Of a stretch of 64,000 nt of DNA, positions 9,499 to 17,236 are shown in pieces. The notes under the pieces are model-generated. The model was not told where the DNA came from, made no database searches, and was given only the letters and a program-made list of their open reading frames with translations. The position numbers were made by a program, and so were the translations under genes. The DNA comes from Janthinobacterium sp. 1_2014MBL_MicDiv (GTDB lineage: Bacteria; Pseudomonadota; Gammaproteobacteria; Burkholderiales; Burkholderiaceae_D), in assembly GCF_001865675.1 (NCBI RefSeq), contig NZ_CP011319.1:1240001-1304000 (forward strand), read 5' to 3'. Position 1 is the stretch's first letter. Each line of letters starts with the position of its first letter.

Positions 9499-11976
9499 AT
9501 GAGCAAGAGCGCGCTGGCGCAGCGCATCGACGCGTGGTTTTCCGGACGCGGCTGGACGGTGTTTCCATTCCAGCGCGCCGTCTGGCGCACCGCCGCGCAG
9601 GGCAGCTCGGGTTTGCTGCACGCCAGCACGGGCTCCGGCAAGACGTACGCCGTGTGGTTCGGCGCCTTGCTGCGCGCCGAGCGGCTGCAAGGCCGGGGCG
9701 GAAAACAGGGCCGCAAGCAGGGCTTGCGCGTGCTGTGGATCACGCCCATGCGTGCGCTGGCGGCCGACACCGTGCGCGCGCTGCAGGCGTCGGGCGCCGA
9801 TCTTGCTCCCGGCTGGCGCATCGAGGCGCGCACGGGCGATACCAGCGCCGCACAGCGGGCCCGCCAGGCGAAAGCCTGGCCCGAGGTGCTCGTGACGACG
9901 CCGGAAAGCCTGTCGTTGATGCTGAGCCAGGCGGATGCCCAGGCACGTTTTGGCTTGCTGGAAACGGTGATCGTCGACGAGTGGCACGAATTGATGGGCA
10001 GCAAGCGCGGCGTGCAGGTGCAGCTGGCGCTGGCCCGTCTGCGCCGCTGGAACGCAGCCGTGATGACGTGGGGACTGTCGGCCACCCTGGGCAATTTGCG
10101 CCAGGCGCAGGACGTGCTGCTGGGGGAGGAAAACGACGGCGTGCTGGTCGAAGGCAAGGTGCGCAAGCGCATCGTCGTCGACAGCTTGATCCCCGTCCAT
10201 CCCACGCGCTTTCCCTGGGGCGGCCACCTGGGTATCCAGATGCTGCAGCCCCTGATCGCCGAAATCGAAGGCAGCGCCACCACCCTGGTGTTTACCAACA
10301 CGCGTTCGCAGGCGGAACTGTGGTACCAGCACCTGCTCGATGCGCGGCCCGACTGGGCGGGCCTGATCGCCCTGCACCACGGCTCGCTGGACCGCGCGGT
10401 GCGCGAATGGGTCGAGCAGCACCTGAAGACGGGAGCGCTGAAAGCCGTGGTCTGCACGTCCAGCCTGGACCTGGGCGTGGATTTCCTGCCCGTCGAGCGG
10501 GTGCTGCAAGTGGGCAGCGCGAAGGGCATCGCGCGCCTGGTGCAGCGGGCCGGGCGCAGCGGCCATGCGCCGGGGCGCATCTCGCGCGTGACCCTGGTGC
10601 CCACCAACAGCCTGGAACTGCTGGAAGCGGCCGGCGCCCGCGCGGCGCTGGCGCAGGGCCAGCTCGAGGCGCGACCCGTGCCGGACAGGCCGCTCGACGT
10701 GCTGGTGCAGCACCTGGTGACGGTGGCGCTGGGCGGCGGTTTTCGCGCGCTTGAACTGTATGCGGAAGTGCGCGCGGCCTGGTCGTATCGCCACTTGAGT
10801 CCGGACGAGTGGCAATGGGCGCTCGATTTCGTCGCGCGCGGCGGGCAAAGCCTCACCGCGTACCCGGAATACCGGCGCGTGCTGCCCGACGACGACGGCG
10901 TGTACCGCGTGCCGGATGCGGCGCTGGCGCGGCGCCACCGCATGGCCATCGGCACCATCGTGTCGGAAGCGGCGATCCAGGTCAAGTTCATGGGCGGCGG
11001 GCGGATCGGCAGCATCGAGGAATCGTTCATTGCGCGCCTGAAGCAGGGCGATCATTTTTTGTTTGGCGGGCGCATCCTGGAATTCGTGCGCGTGCACGAG
11101 ATGACGGCCTATGTGCGGCGCGCCACGGGCAGCCGCGGCGCCGTGCCGCGCTGGCAGGGCGGCAAGATGCCGCTGTCGTCGGAACTGGCGCACGCCGTGC
11201 TGGACCAGCTGCAACTGGCGCAGCAGGGCTGCGCCAGCGGGCCGGAAATGCGCGCGCTGGCGCCGCTGCTGGCCATCCAGGCGCGCTGGTCCGCCCTGCC
11301 CACGCGCGCCACCCTGCTGGTGGAAACCCTGGCCAGCCGCGAGGGCCGGCATTTGTTCGTGTATCCGTTCGCGGGCCGCTCCGTGCACCTGGGCCTGGCG
11401 TCGCTGCTAGCCTACCGCATCGCCCGCGTGCAGTCGGCCACGTTTTCCATCGCCGTCAACGATTACGGCCTGGAGTTGCTGTGCGCCGGCGAGCCCGATT
11501 ATGCGCCGCTGTTCGACGCGTCCACGGGCGCCGGGCTGGACCTGTTCAGCACCGACCATCTGCTGGAAGACGTGCTGGCCAGCCTGAACGCGACGGAACT
11601 GTCGCAGCGGCGCTTCCGTGAAATCGCGCGCATCGCCGGCCTCGTGTTCCAGGGCTATCCGGGCCAGCCGAAAAGCGCGCGCCAGCTGCAGGCGTCGTCG
11701 TCGCTGTTCTTTGAAGTGTTCCGCAAGCACGATGCGGCCAATTTGCTGCTGAGCCAGGCGCAGCGCGAAGTGCTGGAGCAGGAGCTGGAACTGACGCGGC
11801 TGCGCGCCACCCTGCAGGAGCTGCAGGGCAGGCGGATCAGCCTGCAAGCGCTGGAACGGGCTACGCCGTTTGCCTTCGGCCTGATGGTCGAGCGCTTCCG
11901 CGAACAGCTGACGACGGAAAAATTGTCGGACCGCGTGGCACGCCTGGTGAGCGCGCTGGAAAAGGCGGCCGCATGA
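9499..11976 (+). CDS. Ligase-associated DEXH-box helicase, Lhr-core type
   Basis: An 825-residue superfamily 2 helicase: Walker A ASTGSGKTYAV, DEXH box VDEWHELMGSKRG, GLSATLGN, and motif VI QRAGRSGHAPG, followed by the winged-helix and Lhr-core C-terminal domains (SEAAIQVKFMGGGRIG, the FIARLKQGDHFLFGGR stretch). This is the short Lhr-core form found in ligase clusters, not the 1500-residue Lhr. The ATG at 9499 lies 10 bases after the ligase stop with GAGAGGCGA upstream; an in-frame extension further upstream overlaps the ligase and is not credible. It should translocate 3' to 5' on single-stranded DNA. Confidence 0.93.
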   Translation: MSKSALAQRIDAWFSGRGWTVFPFQRAVWRTAAQGSSGLLHASTGSGKTYAVWFGALLRAERLQGRGGKQGRKQGLRVLWITPMRALAADTVRALQASGADLAPGWRIEARTGDTSAAQRARQAKAWPEVLVTTPESLSLMLSQADAQARFGLLETVIVDEWHELMGSKRGVQVQLALARLRRWNAAVMTWGLSATLGNLRQAQDVLLGEENDGVLVEGKVRKRIVVDSLIPVHPTRFPWGGHLGIQMLQPLIAEIEGSATTLVFTNTRSQAELWYQHLLDARPDWAGLIALHHGSLDRAVREWVEQHLKTGALKAVVCTSSLDLGVDFLPVERVLQVGSAKGIARLVQRAGRSGHAPGRISRVTLVPTNSLELLEAAGARAALAQGQLEARPVPDRPLDVLVQHLVTVALGGGFRALELYAEVRAAWSYRHLSPDEWQWALDFVARGGQSLTAYPEYRRVLPDDDGVYRVPDAALARRHRMAIGTIVSEAAIQVKFMGGGRIGSIEESFIARLKQGDHFLFGGRILEFVRVHEMTAYVRRATGSRGAVPRWQGGKMPLSSELAHAVLDQLQLAQQGCASGPEMRALAPLLAIQARWSALPTRATLLVETLASREGRHLFVYPFAGRSVHLGLASLLAYRIARVQSATFSIAVNDYGLELLCAGEPDYAPLFDASTGAGLDLFSTDHLLEDVLASLNATELSQRRFREIARIAGLVFQGYPGQPKSARQLQASSSLFFEVFRKHDAANLLLSQAQREVLEQELELTRLRATLQELQGRRISLQALERATPFAFGLMVERFREQLTTEKLSDRVARLVSALEKAAA

Positions 11977-12641
11977 ACGGCCAGCGGCAAGCGCATTGCG
12001 CGGTGGAGCTGGCGGGCGAGAGCCTTTGGCTGCTGGCGCACAAGGCCGTGTATTGGCCGGCGCGCAGGATGATGGTCGTGGCCGACATCCATTTCGGCAA
12101 GGCGGCCGCCTTCCGCGCGCTGGGCGTGCCGGTGCCGCGTGGCACCACGACGCAAAACCTGCAGGCGCTCGACGCCTTGCTGGCCGCCCATGCCTGCGAG
12201 GAAATTGTCTTTCTCGGCGACTTCCTGCATGCGCGCGCCGCCCACGCGGCGGCCACCGTGGCGGCCATGCAGGCATGGCGCGCGCGCCATCCGCGCTTGC
12301 GCCTGACCCTGGTGCGCGGCAACCACGATGTGCATGCGGGCGACCCGGCCTCCGCGCTGCGCATCCGCATGGTGGATGAGCCGCATACCGTGGGCGCCTT
12401 GTCCTTTTGCCACCATCCGGACACCGTGGCGCCCGGCTATGTGCTGGCCGGCCACGTGCATCCCGTATTTCATCTGCGCGCGGCAGCGGGTGGCCTGCGC
12501 CTGCCGTGTTTCCTGCTGGGGCCATCGCGCGCCATCCTGCCGTCGTTTGGCGCGTTTACCGGGGGCCACGCCGTGCGGCCGGGCGCCGGCGAGAGCGTCT
12601 ACGTGACGGCCGACACGGCGATTTTCCGCATTCCGCCATGA
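11973..12641 (+). CDS. pdeM: Ligase-associated metallophosphoesterase PdeM
   Basis: A 222-residue calcineurin-like phosphoesterase with ADIHFGK, LGDFLHAR, RGNHD and a late GHVHP motif, the four metal-binding blocks of the family. The start overlaps the helicase stop by ATGA. It completes the exonuclease-ligase-Lhr-PdeM set; related enzymes act as nucleases or DNA 3'-end processing phosphoesterases. The cluster is widespread in Proteobacteria. The last residues end just before a 200-base spacer, which marks the operon end. Confidence 0.92.
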   Translation: MNGQRQAHCAVELAGESLWLLAHKAVYWPARRMMVVADIHFGKAAAFRALGVPVPRGTTTQNLQALDALLAAHACEEIVFLGDFLHARAAHAAATVAAMQAWRARHPRLRLTLVRGNHDVHAGDPASALRIRMVDEPHTVGALSFCHHPDTVAPGYVLAGHVHPVFHLRAAAGGLRLPCFLLGPSRAILPSFGAFTGGHAVRPGAGESVYVTADTAIFRIPP

Positions 12642-12841
12642 CCTGATGCGGCATGGTACTTATGGTATTTATTTTGATGTAACTATGCCACCGGGGGCGG
12701 GACTCATCCTACATCAGCGCTTGCCATCCTCCTATTTCTTGCGGCCCATGTGCGCACTAAGATGAGGATTCCCTTGCCATGCGAGGGGACGAATTGCATG
12801 GTTTGCACTGTTTTCCGGTTCTATCGATCAAGGAGATCATC

Positions 12842-13207
12842 ATGGCCACATCGAGCGACAATAAACAGCAAGGTAGTAAAAGCGGCAGCGCCAGCAGTGG
12901 CGGCAACAAGCAAAGCGATACCAGCAAACGCGGCTTCGCTTCCATGGACCCCGCCCAGCAGCGTGAAATCGCCAGCGAAGGCGGACGGGCCGCGCATGAA
13001 AAAGGCACGGCGCATGAATTCACGTCGGAAGAGGCGCGCCGCGCGGGCAGCCAAAGCCATAAAAATGACGCGAACCGGCAAAGCGCCGCCAGTTCGGGAG
13101 GCTCGCGCGACAACGCCAGCATGAACCAGGAGGGTAGCCGCGACAACGCCAGCAAGCAAAGTGGCGGTGCCGGCTCAAGTTCCGGTTCCGGCTCGCGCAA
13201 CAAATAG
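12842..13207 (+). CDS. KGG-repeat stress-induced protein
   Basis: A 121-residue very hydrophilic protein rich in Ser, Gly, Gln and Lys. The middle has two KGG-like units (RGFASMDPAQQREIASEGGRA and the EFTSEEARRAGSQ region), as in the ConW/YciG family of stress-induced proteins. The flanks are low-complexity (N-terminal GSKSGSASSGG, C-terminal GSSSGSGS). I chose ATG 12842 because AGGAGA sits at 12831-12836 at ideal spacing. The molecular role of this family is unknown; members accumulate in stationary phase or under desiccation. It is probably monocistronic. Confidence 0.85.
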   Translation: MATSSDNKQQGSKSGSASSGGNKQSDTSKRGFASMDPAQQREIASEGGRAAHEKGTAHEFTSEEARRAGSQSHKNDANRQSAASSGGSRDNASMNQEGSRDNASKQSGGAGSSSGSGSRNK

Positions 13208-13432
13208 GCAGGCTAAATAGGCAGGCTTTATGGCGTCGTGAGCATGGCTGGCGGGAAGCAGGCATTTCCGCCGGCCGTTACGCATGCGTCTACATTTTCC
13301 TGCATTTTTTCGGCAGCGGAAAAATTTTGATGCAATGCAGCAGGCATGGACTATGATGAAATAGCTGCGCTGGCAAGCAGGTTTATCGCCGGGTCCGCAG
13401 CCCACTCGCAGGCAACTCTCAGGGAGAAAATG

Positions 13433-13699
13433 ATGGGCAATTCCAACACGCCGTATCCGGGCAATAGCCAGGGCGGCACGCCGTCCACGGCGGGCAGCAA
13501 GCAAAGCACGACGGTCGACGCTGCCGAAAGCTTTGTGCTGGTCGATAGCGAGCAGGGCCTTGATATCGGCGACGATCTGTTTTCCATCGGCGAGGTGCGG
13601 CGCGCCGACCGCTTGCCGCATCACCAGTCCGGCGTGGCTGGCCAGAACCGGCAGAGCGCCGATGATGCGCCCGACACGACGGGCAGTACCGGCGTCTGA
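13433..13699 (+). CDS. Small hypothetical protein
   Basis: An 88-residue polar protein of unknown function. The N terminus is low complexity (NSNTPYPGNSQGGTPSTAGSKQSTT) and the middle is acidic (VLVDSEQGLDIGDDLF). There is no signal peptide, membrane segment or known domain. AGGGAGA at 13421-13427 favours the ATG at 13433 (13430 is also ATG). A weak promoter (TTGATG, 19-base spacer, TATGAT at 13352-13357) lies upstream, which argues against the earlier in-frame ATG at 13346. The composition resembles the KGG protein just upstream, so it may be a stress protein. Confidence 0.55.
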   Translation: MGNSNTPYPGNSQGGTPSTAGSKQSTTVDAAESFVLVDSEQGLDIGDDLFSIGEVRRADRLPHHQSGVAGQNRQSADDAPDTTGSTGV

Positions 13700-13715
13700 C
13701 TTTTCCGCCCATCTT

Positions 13716-14315
13716 TTAACTGTCGGACCATCCCCGCTGGGCCAGCCGCAAGACGTGTTCGCGCACGTCGGCTGGCCAATCCTGCACGCAGACAAGGAAG
13801 GCCGGCTGCCGGCCCGCGAACAGGGCGCGGCTTGCTTCCTCGAATCCTGCCGCGTCGCCGGCCAGCGCGCTCATGAACTTGTAGGCCGCTTCGCGCGCCT
13901 GGCGCTGTTCATCGGCCGCCTTGTTGTCGCGCTGCGCGTGCTCCACCAGCTTGCGCAAGGCCACGGAAGCGCCGCCCGGTTGCGTCGCCAGCCATTCCCA
14001 GTGGCGCGGCAGCAAGGTGATTTCGCGCGCCACCACGCCCAGCTTCGGCCGGCCCGCCGTGCGCGCAGGAACGGGCGTCTGGTCTTCCTGCGCCGGCGTC
14101 TCGACGCGCGGCTGGGGCAAGCGCTGCAATACCTGTTCCAGGCTGCCATGCAGGTTCAAGTCCACCTGGCTGCCCGTGGCGTCGTCGAAAATCAGGATTT
14201 GCGCGGCGGGGTCGCGCGTGACCCATTCTTTCAACAGGCGCGCCACCGCATGCAAGGGGCCGGCGGCCACCTTGTGTTTGCCGGCAAAGGCGGTCAGTTG
14301 GGCGGGTGCGTGCAT
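13716..14315 (-). CDS. DUF2239 family protein
   Basis: A 199-residue protein with the DUF2239 pattern: an N-terminal segment AFAGKHKVAAGPLHAVA, then LIFDDATGSQVDLNLHGS, a Pro-rich linker, and a C-terminal RPKLGVVAREITLLPRHWEWL block followed by an Arg/Ala-rich helix. The function of the family is not known. The ATG at 14315 has GGAGACC just upstream on the minus strand; longer in-frame starts (14339, 14378) lack this and run into the operator-like repeats. It converges on the small hypothetical gene. Two ACCCGGGT-type sites lie directly upstream and probably control it. Confidence 0.85.
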   Translation of the reverse strand: MHAPAQLTAFAGKHKVAAGPLHAVARLLKEWVTRDPAAQILIFDDATGSQVDLNLHGSLEQVLQRLPQPRVETPAQEDQTPVPARTAGRPKLGVVAREITLLPRHWEWLATQPGGASVALRKLVEHAQRDNKAADEQRQAREAAYKFMSALAGDAAGFEEASRALFAGRQPAFLVCVQDWPADVREHVLRLAQRGWSDS

Positions 14316-14347
14316 GTCTGGTCTCCAGTGGGTGAACATGCAGGTAA

Positions 14348-14389
14348 TTTTACCCGGATTAAATTGAGTTAATAACACCCGGGTAAAAT
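14348..14389. promoter_or_regulatory. Paired ACCCGGGT-type operator upstream of the DUF2239 gene
   Basis: Two A/T-flanked ACCCGG sites: TTTTACCCGGATTAAA (core 14352-14359) and AACACCCGGGTAAAAT (core 14377-14384). Together the outer arms ATTTTACCCGG and CCGGGTAAAAT form an inverted repeat. The cores are 25 bases apart centre to centre, between the PNPOx-like stop and the DUF2239 start. This looks like a dimer-binding repressor site; the regulator is not identifiable here. Confidence 0.5.
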
Positions 14390-14406
14390 ATTTTTACTGC
14401 GTTCCG

Positions 14407-14904
14407 CTACAGGTCGATGCGGCCATGTTCTCCCAAGTCCTTCGGCGTCTCCCCCGTGATGGCAGCCTTGGCCATCTCGAAGAATTGCGTCATCTTGCTG
14501 GCGCTGCTATCCCAGTATTCGGCCGACTGTATCGTCACCTTGATCAGCGACAGCTTCGGATCGTCGAGTCCGCCCGGGAACCACGCTTTCATCAGCGGGC
14601 TCCACAGCTCTTCCGCCTTGGCGCGGTCCTTCAGCAATTCCGCATGGCCGCAGACGGACACGTACAGGCTGTCGCCCGTATCGACGAAGCTGACATTGAC
14701 TTGCGGGTTGTTCAGCAAGTCGCGCGTATAAGCGGCCTCGTCTGAAACGAAAAACCAGATCCGGCCCTCGCCGTCGACCTGCTGCTGCGTCAGTGGCCGG
14801 CTGGTGAGAGTGCGCGTGTCGTCGCTGGTGGTGAGCATGCCGAACTTGACGCTCTTGATCTTGTCGGCGATGCTGGCCAGTTGTTCGCTGGAATACAGTG
14901 GCAT
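14407..14904 (-). CDS. Pyridoxamine 5'-phosphate oxidase-like general stress protein
   Basis: A 165-residue FMN-binding split-barrel protein of the general stress protein 26 type (KIKSVKFGMLTTSDD, SRPLTQQQVDGEGRIWFF, VNVSFVDTGDSLYVSVCGHAEL, and the WFPGGLDDPKLSLIKV stretch). Such proteins bind flavin; substrate unknown. GGGAG precedes the ATG on the minus strand. It diverges from the Fur-controlled operon across a 263-base intergenic region, and its own promoter is not clear. Confidence 0.88.
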   Translation of the reverse strand: MPLYSSEQLASIADKIKSVKFGMLTTSDDTRTLTSRPLTQQQVDGEGRIWFFVSDEAAYTRDLLNNPQVNVSFVDTGDSLYVSVCGHAELLKDRAKAEELWSPLMKAWFPGGLDDPKLSLIKVTIQSAEYWDSSASKMTQFFEMAKAAITGETPKDLGEHGRIDL

Positions 14905-15041
14905 GGTGTGCTCCCGTCGTGGTTGTCCTGAACAACAGCATAGGTGGAGCCCGCGAATGGCTCTGTACGGCAGCTTACGTAGTGGGCGCGCTTTGTTTCA
15001 AAGCTGTTACAAAACGCCGCCCTTGCGCCGGCTCCCATGTA

Positions 15042-15072
15042 TTGACTTAATAAATGATAATCATTATCATTT
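15042..15072 (+). promoter_or_regulatory. Promoter overlapped by a Fur box
   Basis: A perfect 21-base palindrome at 15052-15072 (arms AAATGATAAT and ATTATCATTT around a single C). The best 19-base window (15050-15068) matches 16 of 19 positions of the classical Fur box. It overlies a promoter: -35 TTGACT at 15042-15047, 17-base spacer, -10 TATCAT at 15065-15070. Fur with iron would block RNA polymerase, so the downstream PepSY-DUF2271-DUF4198-ApbE-reductase operon should be induced by iron limitation. Confidence 0.88.
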
Positions 15073-15167
15073 GTTGGATACTTTGCGCATGGACTCTGAT
15101 TGAAGGATGGGAATGAAGCACAATGACTTGTCGCGCCACCTGGCGCGCTCCTTGCCGGGAGCGGACC

Positions 15168-15821
15168 ATGGCTAACGCGGGCGCCGCAGACAAGGCCAGG
15201 AACAATGCCAGCCGCGCCGTCTGGCTGAAGAATTTGCACCAATGGCACTGGATCAGCTCGGCGCTGTGCCTGCTGGGCATGTTTCTGTTCGCCATCACCG
15301 GCATCACCCTCAATCACGCCGGCCAGATCGAATCCAAGCCGGCGATCACGCGGCAGAAGGCCGCATTGCCGGCGCCGCTGGTCACGGAACTGGCCGCGTA
15401 TGCCGCCAAGCACGATGGCGCCAACGCCCCGATGCCCGCCGCCGCCGAAACCTGGCTCAAGCAGCAGTGGTCGCTCAACGCGGGCGGCCGTCCCGCCGAA
15501 TGGAGCATCGACGAAGTGTATCTGCCGCTGCCCAAGGCGGGCGGCGACGCCTGGGTGCGCATCGGCCTGGAAGATGGCGCCGCCGAATATGAATTGACGG
15601 ACCGGGGCTGGGTGTCCTGGCTCAACGATGTCCACAAGGGCCGCAACACGGGCGTGGCCTGGAGCTGGTTCATCGACATCTTTGCCGCCGCCTGCATCGT
15701 GTTCTGCCTGACCGGCTTGCTGATTTTGAAGTTCCATGCGGCCAACCGGCCATTTACCTGGCCGATGGTTGGCCTCGGTATCCTGATACCCTGCGCGATC
15801 GCCTTGCTGTTTATCCACTGA
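15168..15821 (+). CDS. PepSY-associated membrane protein of a redox operon
   Basis: A 217-residue inner membrane protein. An N-terminal cytoplasmic stretch leads to LHQWHWISSALCLLGMFLFAITGITLNH, the first PepSY-type transmembrane helix with conserved histidines. A periplasmic domain (about residues 50-150) follows, then DVHKGRNTG and a second hydrophobic helix (WFIDIFAAACIVFCLTG), and a third near the C terminus. PepSY membrane proteins of this form pass electrons across the inner membrane in ferric or siderophore reductases. ATG 15168 is chosen because GGGAGCG precedes it; the longer frame has no such site. It is the first gene after the Fur box. Confidence 0.85.
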   Translation: MANAGAADKARNNASRAVWLKNLHQWHWISSALCLLGMFLFAITGITLNHAGQIESKPAITRQKAALPAPLVTELAAYAAKHDGANAPMPAAAETWLKQQWSLNAGGRPAEWSIDEVYLPLPKAGGDAWVRIGLEDGAAEYELTDRGWVSWLNDVHKGRNTGVAWSWFIDIFAAACIVFCLTGLLILKFHAANRPFTWPMVGLGILIPCAIALLFIH

Positions 15822-15853
15822 TCGTTTTTATCCTTACTTTTTACAGGCACACC

Positions 15854-16369
15854 ATGAAATTACGCTACTCCCTGGCGCTTGGCCTTCCCCTGATCGGCAC
15901 TTCGGCGATGGCGGCCGACCTGGCCCTCAAGATTGAAATCCCACAACTGAACGTGGCCGAGTACCATCGTCCTTACGTGGCGGCCTGGCTGGAAACGGCC
16001 GACCAGAAGGTGGTTGGCAACTTGGCCGTGCTGTATGACGTGAAAAAGAAGGACAAGGCCGGTGAAAAGTGGCTGAAGGACATGCGTCAATGGTGGCGCA
16101 AGAGCGGCCGCGACTTGGCCATGCCTGTCGACGGCGTCAGCGGCGCCACGCGCGCGCCCGGCGAACATACCCTGACCTTCCCCGGCGCGAAAGCCCTGCT
16201 CGACAAGTTGCCGGCCGGTGAGTACCAGCTGGTGGTGGAAGCGGCGCGCGAAGCGGGCGGACGCGAACTGGTGCGCGTGCCGTTCCAGTGGCCCGTGAAG
16301 GCAGCCCTGGCCGTGCCTGCCAAGGGCAAGGAAGAACTCGCTAATGTCGTCGTCCAACTCAAACCATAA
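15854..16369 (+). CDS. DUF2271 exported protein with a flavinylation motif
   Basis: A 171-residue protein with a Sec signal peptide (cleavage expected after AMA at residue 20) and a DUF2271 domain. Residues 93-99 read DGVSGAT, which fits the Dxx[ST]GA[ST] motif that ApbE enzymes modify with covalent FMN; Thr99 would be the attachment site. The gene sits two genes upstream of an apbE, so it is the likely flavin-carrying periplasmic subunit of the operon. It starts 32 bases after the PepSY gene. The motif and signal are seen; flavin binding is inferred. Confidence 0.87.
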   Translation: MKLRYSLALGLPLIGTSAMAADLALKIEIPQLNVAEYHRPYVAAWLETADQKVVGNLAVLYDVKKKDKAGEKWLKDMRQWWRKSGRDLAMPVDGVSGATRAPGEHTLTFPGAKALLDKLPAGEYQLVVEAAREAGGRELVRVPFQWPVKAALAVPAKGKEELANVVVQLKP

Positions 16370-16381
16370 AGGCGCACCATC

Positions 16382-17206
16382 ATGTTGAAACAACTGAACA
16401 AGCCATTGCTCGCGCTGGCCCTGGCCGGCCTGGCCATGAACGCCCACGCCCACCGTGGCTGGATGGTGCCATCGAGCACGATGGTGGAAAGCAAGGACGC
16501 CTGGGTGACGGTGGATGCCGCCGTCTCCGACGGCCTGTTCGAGATCGACCACCAGCCGCTGCGCCTGGACGCTCTGCAAGTCATCGGCCCGGACGGCGCG
16601 AAAGTGGCGCCGGCGAACACCGTCACGGGCCGTCTGCGCAGCGTCTTCGACGTCAAGATGGAAAAGCCGGGTACCTACAAGGCGGCCATCGTGTCGCAGA
16701 ACGTGATGGCCAGCTACAAGCAAAATGGCGAACAGAAGCGCTTCCGCGGCAACGAGGAAACCTTCAAGAAAGACTTGCCGGCCGATGCGCAAGACGTGAA
16801 AGTCACGCGCACGGCAGCGCGCCTGGAAACCTTCTTCAGCAATGGCGAAACCAGCACGGAAGTATTCAAGCCGACGGGCGTGGGCCTGGAATTCGTGCCG
16901 GTCACCCATCCGAACGACTTGCGCGCGGGTGAGAAAGCCACATGGCGTTTCCTGGTCGACGGCAAGCCGGCGGCGAATCAGGCGTTCAGCCTCGTGCCAG
17001 GCGGCGTGCGCTATCGCGGCGTGCTCGGCGAAATCCGCCAGAGCACGGATGCCAAGGGCGAAATCACCTTCACCGTGCCGGCCGCCGGCATGTATTACCT
17101 GAGCAGCACCTGGCCTGCAGCCGCTCCGGCAGCCGCCGGCCAGGCACCAGCCATGCCCGAGCGCCGCATGACGTACGCGGCCACCGTGGAAGTGCTGCCG
17201 CAGTAA
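16382..17206 (+). CDS. DUF4198 periplasmic protein
   Basis: A 274-residue protein with a signal peptide (cleavage near NAHA, residue 23) and a DUF4198 domain: HRGWMVPSSTMV at the mature N terminus, LEFVPVTHPNDLRAGE in the middle and a C-terminal beta-rich end. Members are linked to metal uptake (for example the NikK group with nickel or cobalt transport) or to redox operons like this one. The first mature residues are His-rich (HAHRGW), which could bind metal at the free N terminus. It starts 12 bases after DUF2271, so the two are co-translated. Confidence 0.85.
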   Translation: MLKQLNKPLLALALAGLAMNAHAHRGWMVPSSTMVESKDAWVTVDAAVSDGLFEIDHQPLRLDALQVIGPDGAKVAPANTVTGRLRSVFDVKMEKPGTYKAAIVSQNVMASYKQNGEQKRFRGNEETFKKDLPADAQDVKVTRTAARLETFFSNGETSTEVFKPTGVGLEFVPVTHPNDLRAGEKATWRFLVDGKPAANQAFSLVPGGVRYRGVLGEIRQSTDAKGEITFTVPAAGMYYLSSTWPAAAPAAAGQAPAMPERRMTYAATVEVLPQ

Positions 17207-17236
17207 GCGGCGGTATCTTCGCGAGCGAGAGCGCCG

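Noticed and set aside
7713..11030. A 1105-codon minus-strand frame across the ligase and Lhr genes
   Set aside because: Shadow of the two repair genes; Ser/Arg-rich in one half and without motifs.
13346..13432. Earlier ATG at 13346 for the small hypothetical gene
   Set aside because: It overlaps a likely -10 and is upstream of the best Shine-Dalgarno; the residues it adds look unconserved.
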